A stretch of DNA of 10,397 bases from BMS3B sp964501105 (GTDB lineage Archaea > Hydrothermarchaeota > Hydrothermarchaeia > Hydrothermarchaeales > BMS3B), in NCBI GenBank assembly GCA_964501105.1, contig CAZCRG010000059.1, positions 1 to 10,397 of the forward strand, in the 5' to 3' direction. Below the pieces are notes generated by a model that worked only from the letters and a program-made list of their open reading frames with translations, did no database searches and had not been told where the DNA came from. Positions 5,503 through 10,397 of this stretch are shown one piece after another; positions within the stretch are counted from its first letter, which is position 1, and the number at the start of each line of letters is the position of its first letter. Position numbers and translations under genes: made by a program.

Positions 5503-7866
5503 GTGGCAAGCTTCGAAGACGTACGCTCCAACCTCTTTAAAATCCTTGGCCAGACCTCCTTTGGAGAGGATGTACTGGAAGCAAGATTTACAGGCTTCCA
5601 CTATGCAAGAGGTCTGGAGAGTATAGATGAGGCAGTTCCAGGTTTAATGGAGCTGGATAATGAGATTCTTTCAGAGATTTACAGGCAGGGAGAGAGGCTT
5701 GCCAAGAGAGACAAAGAGATGGCCTTCCACTTCTTTAAAACTGCGCCTGATGCTGTTAAAAACTTCAGCCTTGAGGATTTAAAGAAATGGGTGGACATGG
5801 GTTTAGAGCTGGCAGATAACTACGGTGTTATCCCTGCCAGAAACTTCTTCAAGGGCATAACCAGAGAGACTATAGACAAAATTCACTCCCACGGGCTTGA
5901 GTATGAAAGTGTTGCAAAGATTCTTGACACCTATGTCACAGCACTGAGCGGCGATACTTTAAAAATCCAGCCCGAGAGTATCTCCTACACTGACACAAGA
6001 AGCCTTTTCCTTCCCCATGAGATTGGCGATTTTGAAGACAATGAGCTCAACTTCAAGCTCTACAAGGTAATAGCTGCCCATAAATATGGGCAGATGCGCT
6101 ACAGAAGCCTCGATCTGAGGCTCAATAGGATTAAAGACCTTGTAGAGGACCTGGAGTCAAAGTACTCAAGAGCAACAAGCTACGAAAAGGAAGGCCTGGA
6201 GAACTTTATCAGCCTATTTCCCGAGGAAAAGCTGGCCCTAGATATTTTCAGTATAATTGAAAATGCAAGAGTGGAGAGAAACCTGAGAAAGGAGTTCAAA
6301 GGGTTAGCCAGAGACCTTGACATTATTCTCAAAAAGGAGTGGGAAAGAAGAAGCAGTGTTGACAAACTGGGAGACAAAGAGGCTGTGGTTGAAGCTCTCA
6401 ACCAGCTCCTGACCTTTGGAAAGACAAAAGGTGAAATAAAGGAGCACCTCAAGCCTCTTCTTGATAAAATTTACACCATTGCAAAGAAAACTCTCGAAAT
6501 GGAGAAGCCCCATGTGGAGGACTCTGCAAGAGCCACTGCAGAGATTTATGAAGCCATAGAGGAGAAGCTCTTTGGAATACCCTACACAGGGCTTGAGATG
6601 CTGAAGTACAGAGGAGTAATAAAGCCAGAGCAGGTTACAAGAGCAATTAAGCAGACAAAGAAGGAGATTGCCGAGAATCTTGAGAGTCTTCTGGATGACC
6701 TCAAGTTGGAGAAGCCTCCAGACATAGACTCTGAACTTCAGCATGCCATGAATGAGGTTTTAGACCCTCTTGCTTACGGTGCCCCTCTCGACTTTCTCTT
6801 CAAAATGGGCATTGAGGTGCCCGAGGAGCTTGAAGAGGAGCTTCTCAGAGAGATTGAGAAGAAGCTGGGCGAGATGGGTGAAATCGACGCAAGTATGCTC
6901 ATGAAGGTCCTCGAAAGTGCTGGCAGAAAGATCAGGGCAAACATTCAGGCAAAGGTGACAGAGTTCCAGGTTGACCTCACAGACGAGGATATTGCTGGAG
7001 CAATACTCTACGACGAATGGGACTACAAGATAGCCAGCTACAGAGCAGCCTGGTGTGCCCTCAAAGAAAAGATTATGAGTAAGGGCAGCGATAAATTTGT
7101 TGAGAAAACTATTGAAAAGCACTCCTCCCTTGTGGCTCTGATTAAAAAGCAGTTTGAGATGATGAGACCTGAGTACAGAAGGCTCTTCAGGCAGATGTAT
7201 GGTGAGGATATCGACCTTGACGCCTTCATAGAAGCCTATGCAGACATGAAAGCAGGCGTTACACCAAGCGAGAAGCTCTATATGAGAATAGACAAAAAGG
7301 AGAGAGATATTGCAGTTGCCTTCCTTGTGGACTTAAGTGGCTCCACCACAGGCTGGGTTATTGAGACTGAAAAGGAAGCCCTCGTGCTCATGTGTGAAGC
7401 TCTTGAAGTTCTGGACGATAAATATGCCATCTTTGGCTTCTCTGGAAAGACCAGGAAGCAGTGCGACTTTTATATTATCAAGAAGTTTGACGAGGAGTAC
7501 AACGATGAGGTAAAACAGAGAATAGCTGGAATGGATGCCTTTGACTACACCAGAATGGGACCGCCCATAAGGCATGTCACCAAGATTCTTGAGGATACGC
7601 CAGCTAAAATTAAGCTTCTCATAGTTCTCAGCGATGGTAAACCAGAAGACTTTGATGAGTACAAGGGAGACCACGGTATTGAGGATACCAAAAAGGCTCT
7701 CATGGAGGCCAAGCGCAAGCACATAAGACCCTTCTGCATAACTATTGATACTGAAGCCAGAGATTACCTCCAGAGAATGTTTGGTGATATTGGCTATATT
7801 ATCCTCGACGATGTGAGCAAGCTCCCCAGGAAACTTCCTGAAATTTACAGGAAGTTAACCACCTAG
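5503..7866 (+). CDS. VWA-domain protein of the CbbO/NorD type, partner of the MoxR ATPase
   Basis: A 787-residue protein starting at GTG. The first 600 or so residues are mostly charged helix. They include YTDTRSLFLPHEIGDF (162-177) and IENARVERNLRKEF (252-265), both resembling conserved stretches of CbbO/NorD proteins. The C-terminal von Willebrand A domain (about 605-787) has an intact MIDAS: DLSGS (Asp610, Ser612, Ser614), Thr683 in DYTRMGP, and Asp711 in LSDGKPED. It also has HGIEDTKKAL and RPFCITIDTEARDYL, hallmarks of the NorD/CbbO VWA domain. In known systems this subunit docks one per ATPase ring and uses the metal site to engage the client. The length is closer to CbbO than to the shorter NorD proteins. 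The gene is flanked by the ATPase 10 nt upstream and the chaperonin 11 nt downstream. The role as client adaptor is inferred; the client is unknown. Confidence 0.9.
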   Translation: MASFEDVRSNLFKILGQTSFGEDVLEARFTGFHYARGLESIDEAVPGLMELDNEILSEIYRQGERLAKRDKEMAFHFFKTAPDAVKNFSLEDLKKWVDMGLELADNYGVIPARNFFKGITRETIDKIHSHGLEYESVAKILDTYVTALSGDTLKIQPESISYTDTRSLFLPHEIGDFEDNELNFKLYKVIAAHKYGQMRYRSLDLRLNRIKDLVEDLESKYSRATSYEKEGLENFISLFPEEKLALDIFSIIENARVERNLRKEFKGLARDLDIILKKEWERRSSVDKLGDKEAVVEALNQLLTFGKTKGEIKEHLKPLLDKIYTIAKKTLEMEKPHVEDSARATAEIYEAIEEKLFGIPYTGLEMLKYRGVIKPEQVTRAIKQTKKEIAENLESLLDDLKLEKPPDIDSELQHAMNEVLDPLAYGAPLDFLFKMGIEVPEELEEELLREIEKKLGEMGEIDASMLMKVLESAGRKIRANIQAKVTEFQVDLTDEDIAGAILYDEWDYKIASYRAAWCALKEKIMSKGSDKFVEKTIEKHSSLVALIKKQFEMMRPEYRRLFRQMYGEDIDLDAFIEAYADMKAGVTPSEKLYMRIDKKERDIAVAFLVDLSGSTTGWVIETEKEALVLMCEALEVLDDKYAIFGFSGKTRKQCDFYIIKKFDEEYNDEVKQRIAGMDAFDYTRMGPPIRHVTKILEDTPAKIKLLIVLSDGKPEDFDEYKGDHGIEDTKKALMEAKRKHIRPFCITIDTEARDYLQRMFGDIGYIILDDVSKLPRKLPEIYRKLTT

Positions 7867-7871
7867 GAGGT
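7866..7871 (+). promoter_or_regulatory. Ribosome binding site of the chaperonin gene
   Basis: GGAGGT begins on the last base of the VWA-gene TAG stop (7864-7866) and is 6 nt from the ATG at 7878. A second ATG (7881) is 9 nt away and could also be used; the difference is one residue. Confidence 0.7.
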
Positions 7872-7877
7872 CTTGCC

Positions 7878-9518
7878 ATGATGTCGAGAGATCTTGAAGT
7901 ACTCAAGGACAAGGAGAGGGAGATAGGGAAAAATGCGCTTAAAATGAATATTACTGCCGCTCTTGCAGTCTCAGAGAGCCTCAAATCCACCCTGGGTCCC
8001 AAAGGTATGGATAAGATGCTAGTAACCAAAGATGAAACAGTAATTACTGACAGCGGAAGCACAATATTAAAACTCATGGAGCTCGTTCATCCTGCAGCCA
8101 AGATGATGGCAGAGCTTGGAAAGACACAGGGAGAGCAGTTTGGCGATGGCACAACAACAAGCGTAATAATTGCAGGGGAACTTCTTAAAAAAGCTCTTGA
8201 GCTTGTTGATGCTGGCATCCATCCAAGTGTTATTGCCTCTGGATATAAAACTGCCCTCAGCAAGTCCCTTGAGTTCCTCGATAATATAGCCATAAAGCTT
8301 GAGCAGAAGGACATTGACAAGATAGCCCTGAGTATGCTCAGGGGCAAGATTACAGAGGAAGATATTGCCCATATCTCTGGCATAGCCCATGCCGCTGTAA
8401 ATCTTGTGAGGGGTGAAAAGGAGAGAATTTATATAAACTACCGCCCCGGTGGAAGCATAAAAGACAGTATTGTTTTTGATGGCGTTTATATTGACCTCGG
8501 AAAGAGAGTTCATCCTTCAATGCCAAGAAAAGTTAAAAATGCAAGAATACTACTTATAGATAGAGAATTTGACCTCATTAAACCCAAGGATACCAAACTC
8601 GAGATAAACTCAACCAAGGCTCTTAAGGAAATGATGGAATACAAGAAGAAGGTTTTAAAGACAGCAGTCGATATTATCGCAAGGTCTGGTGCAGATGTTG
8701 TGCTCTGCTCAAAGAATATAGCTGAAGAGGCTATGTTTTTCATGGCAAGGGCGGGGATTCTTGGCGTGAGAGATGTGGAGAGGGAGGTAATGAAGCATAT
8801 TGCAGAAGCAACAGGTGCCAAAGTTCTTATTAATGTAAAGGAGGTCACCCCTGAAGTCCTTGGCTATGCAGGCTATATTGAAGAGAGTAAAATTGGCCTC
8901 GAGGAAATAATGTATATCAAGAAGCCCAAGTATCCCAACAGAGTAGCCTCCATACTAATTAGAGCAGGAAATGAGAATCTTGCCCTAGAGCTTGTTAGAA
9001 AGATGAAGGACCTGGTTGAGGTTCTGTGCAGAATAGCCAGTGAGAGAAAAATGCTCCCGGGCGGCGGTGCCACAGAGGTTGAGATTGCCGAAAGGCTTAA
9101 AATGTTCTCCAGAAGAGTGTCCAGTAAAGAGCAGCTTGCAATTAAAGCCTTTGCTGAGGCCCTTGAGGAAATTCCAAAAGCTTTAGCAAGGAATGCTGGA
9201 ATGAACCCCATTGATATTCTGGCAAGTATCAGGCGTGGGCACTATGCAGGCTTTATCAACGTAGGTTTTAATGCTGTAACAAGGAAGGTTCAGGACAACT
9301 TTGAGCAGCAGATTTTCGACTCCTATGCGGTTAAGAGGAATGCTATAATTTCTGCCGCAGAGATCGCCATCTCAATAATAAGAATTGACGATGTTTTAAT
9401 AACAAAGAATGGCAGGGTCGAAAAGAAGCCAGAGCCCAAGCCCCAGCCAGTGGTTGAGCCGCCAGTGACACCTCAGGGGAAGTTTGACCTCAGATATGCC
9501 TTTAAGGGACTGAGATGA
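7878..9518 (+). CDS. Divergent group II (thermosome-family) chaperonin subunit
   Basis: A 546-residue full-length thermosome/TCP-1 family protein. The equatorial domain has LGPKGMDKML (39-48), HPAAKMMAELGKTQ (71-84), GDGTTT (89-94, Asp90) and LPGGGATEVE. Asp378 lies 16 residues before that GGG, the spacing of the hydrolytic Asp. The apical domain has VHPSMP, the SGADVVLCSKNIAEEAMFF segment and a helical protrusion (EINSTKALKEMMEYKKKV), so a built-in lid is expected. Differences from ordinary thermosomes: the TNDGATIL motif reads TDSGSTIL, placing Ser59 where GroEL has Asp52; a loop between the intermediate and apical regions looks shorter; and the end is a proline-rich stretch (516-532) followed by FDLRYAFKGLR instead of a Gly/Met-rich tail. 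It sits 11 nt behind the VWA gene in an apparent operon. This is probably a specialised paralogue rather than the housekeeping chaperonin; that role is inferred. Confidence 0.92.
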   Translation: MMSRDLEVLKDKEREIGKNALKMNITAALAVSESLKSTLGPKGMDKMLVTKDETVITDSGSTILKLMELVHPAAKMMAELGKTQGEQFGDGTTTSVIIAGELLKKALELVDAGIHPSVIASGYKTALSKSLEFLDNIAIKLEQKDIDKIALSMLRGKITEEDIAHISGIAHAAVNLVRGEKERIYINYRPGGSIKDSIVFDGVYIDLGKRVHPSMPRKVKNARILLIDREFDLIKPKDTKLEINSTKALKEMMEYKKKVLKTAVDIIARSGADVVLCSKNIAEEAMFFMARAGILGVRDVEREVMKHIAEATGAKVLINVKEVTPEVLGYAGYIEESKIGLEEIMYIKKPKYPNRVASILIRAGNENLALELVRKMKDLVEVLCRIASERKMLPGGGATEVEIAERLKMFSRRVSSKEQLAIKAFAEALEEIPKALARNAGMNPIDILASIRRGHYAGFINVGFNAVTRKVQDNFEQQIFDSYAVKRNAIISAAEIAISIIRIDDVLITKNGRVEKKPEPKPQPVVEPPVTPQGKFDLRYAFKGLR

Positions 9519-9519
9519 G

Positions 9520-10397
9520 CTAGCATATCCTTGGAACAGGGTCAGCGAGAGGACGCTCAAGTATTCTCCTGCCACCAATCTCTGTTTTCAGTATTACTCT
9601 TCCCCTATTCTCTGCAGTAGCCTCGCCAATAATCTGAGCCTCTCTGCCCTGAGGAAGTTTTCTTATTTCTGAGAGCACCTCCTCAGCCTTCTCCTTCGAC
9701 ACCGCAAGAACAGCCCTTCCCTCGCAAGCTACTGTCAGAGGGTCAATGCCAAGAAGCTCAGACAGCGCCCTTACCTCCTCCCTGAGAGGTATCTTCTCTT
9801 CCTCCACAACTATACCCACACCAGACTTCTCAGCCCACTCGTTGAGAGCATTGGCCAGGCCTCCCCTCGTAGGATCCTTGGCGGCATGCACTGCACCAAT
9901 CTTTAGAGCTCCTCTCAATACAGGCAGAACACTTGCCACATCAGAGGTTAGTTCAGTTGAGAAGCCTTCCCTGTAGCTGAGAAGAGCTATGCCGTGGTCG
10001 CCAACAGTGCCTGAAACAATAATCTTATCTCCTGGCTTTACCCCAGAGTCTTTCAGCAGCCTGCCCTTTGGTGCTATTCCTATGCCTGTGGAAGCAACTA
10101 TAAGCTCATCCACTCTCCCCTTCTCAATAACTTTTGTGTCGCCGCACACAATAAAGGCGCCACTCTCTCTGGCTGAATCATTCATTGACTTTAAAATTTT
10201 CTTGAGCTTTTCAGCACTGAAGCCTTCCTCAATCACAAGATTGCAGCTTAGGGCAAGAGGCGTAGCACCCATAACTGCCAGGTCATTTATTGTTCCGCAG
10301 GCTGCAAGTTTGCCAATATTTCCACCTGGAAAAAATAGGGGCCTAACAGTATGACTATCACTTGTAACAACCACTTCATAGTTCTCGAGAGCTATAC
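9520..10397 (-). CDS. hypE: Hydrogenase expression/formation protein HypE, partial (N-terminus beyond right edge)
   Basis: The last 291 or so residues of HypE, a PurM/AIR-synthase-like enzyme that dehydrates the carbamoyl group on its C-terminal cysteine to thiocyanate. This gives the cyanide ligands of the [NiFe] hydrogenase active site. Seen: TSDSHTVRPLFFPGGNIGKLA near the start of the fragment, GTINDLAVMGA, CGDTKV, GTVGDHGIALLSYREG, KDPTRGGLANALNEWA and the defining C-terminal PRIC. The frame stays open to the window edge (IALENYE before VVVTSDS), so the GTG at 10372-10374 is internal, not the start; about 40-50 N-terminal residues are missing. Asn in FFPGGN also occurs in bacterial HypE as I recall it, so it is not a defect. 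It is convergent with the chaperonin gene, with one base (9519) between stop codons. Its presence implies a [NiFe] hydrogenase in this organism. Confidence 0.95.
   Translation of the reverse strand, partial: IALENYEVVVTSDSHTVRPLFFPGGNIGKLAACGTINDLAVMGATPLALSCNLVIEEGFSAEKLKKILKSMNDSARESGAFIVCGDTKVIEKGRVDELIVASTGIGIAPKGRLLKDSGVKPGDKIIVSGTVGDHGIALLSYREGFSTELTSDVASVLPVLRGALKIGAVHAAKDPTRGGLANALNEWAEKSGVGIVVEEEKIPLREEVRALSELLGIDPLTVACEGRAVLAVSKEKAEEVLSEIRKLPQGREAQIIGEATAENRGRVILKTEIGGRRILERPLADPVPRIC

Noticed and set aside
6304..6744. Long minus-strand open frames opposite the VWA gene, and similar ones opposite the chaperonin (8067-8513).
   Set aside because: They lie wholly antisense to strongly supported genes, have no ribosome binding sites and show no recognisable domain; they are by-products of the codon bias of the real genes.
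4671..7866. Firm naming of the pair as Rubisco activase CbbQO or NO reductase activator NorQD.
   Set aside because: Family membership is clear but the branches share the same motifs, and no Rubisco or NO reductase gene is present to decide.
10372..10374. GTG as the start of hypE.
   Set aside because: It lies inside the conserved T-D-S-rich N-terminal half of HypE and the frame continues open to the window edge, so the gene is simply truncated by the window.

Overview
The window looks like a piece of a euryarchaeal chromosome. It carries a group II (thermosome-type) chaperonin homologue, the archaeal shikimate-entry enzyme ADH synthase, a DUF401 membrane protein, GGAGGT/GGTGA-type ribosome binding sites and AT-rich TATA-like elements. 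Base composition is moderate and gene packing is tight. A methanogen, an Archaeoglobus-like organism or a methane/alkane-oxidising archaeon would all fit; the sequence does not settle the lineage.

Left part (1-3144, all minus strand): an aromatic amino-acid operon transcribed right to left in the order trpC, trpE, trpG, ADH synthase (cut by the left edge). Coding regions overlap or lie within 9 nt of each other, so translational coupling is likely. ADH synthase feeds carbon into the archaeal 3-dehydroquinate route to chorismate. TrpE/TrpG convert chorismate to anthranilate, and TrpC closes the indole ring later in the pathway. Immediately upstream of trpC is a perfect 10-bp direct repeat with 20-bp periodicity, a good candidate operator.

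Middle (3145-4670): a 180-bp gap holding the repeats, a 7-bp perfect hairpin and what reads like the right-end remnant of an IS200/IS605-type element. Next comes a minus-strand DUF401 multi-pass membrane protein, then a 140-bp divergent promoter region.

Right part (4671-9518, plus strand): a compact three-gene operon. It encodes a MoxR-class AAA+ ATPase of the CbbQ/NorQ/NirQ type, a 787-residue VWA-domain partner of the CbbO/NorD type, and a divergent group II chaperonin subunit. The MoxR-VWA pair is a known class of metalloenzyme/Rubisco activation machinery. An operon-linked chaperonin with an altered nucleotide-pocket residue and a proline-rich tail is the most unusual thing here, and no client enzyme is encoded in the window. 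Converging on this operon, with one base between stop codons, is hypE (minus strand, 5' end cut by the right edge), which makes the cyanide ligand of [NiFe] hydrogenases.

No rRNA, tRNA, CRISPR array or intact mobile element was seen. No gap exceeds 300 bases.
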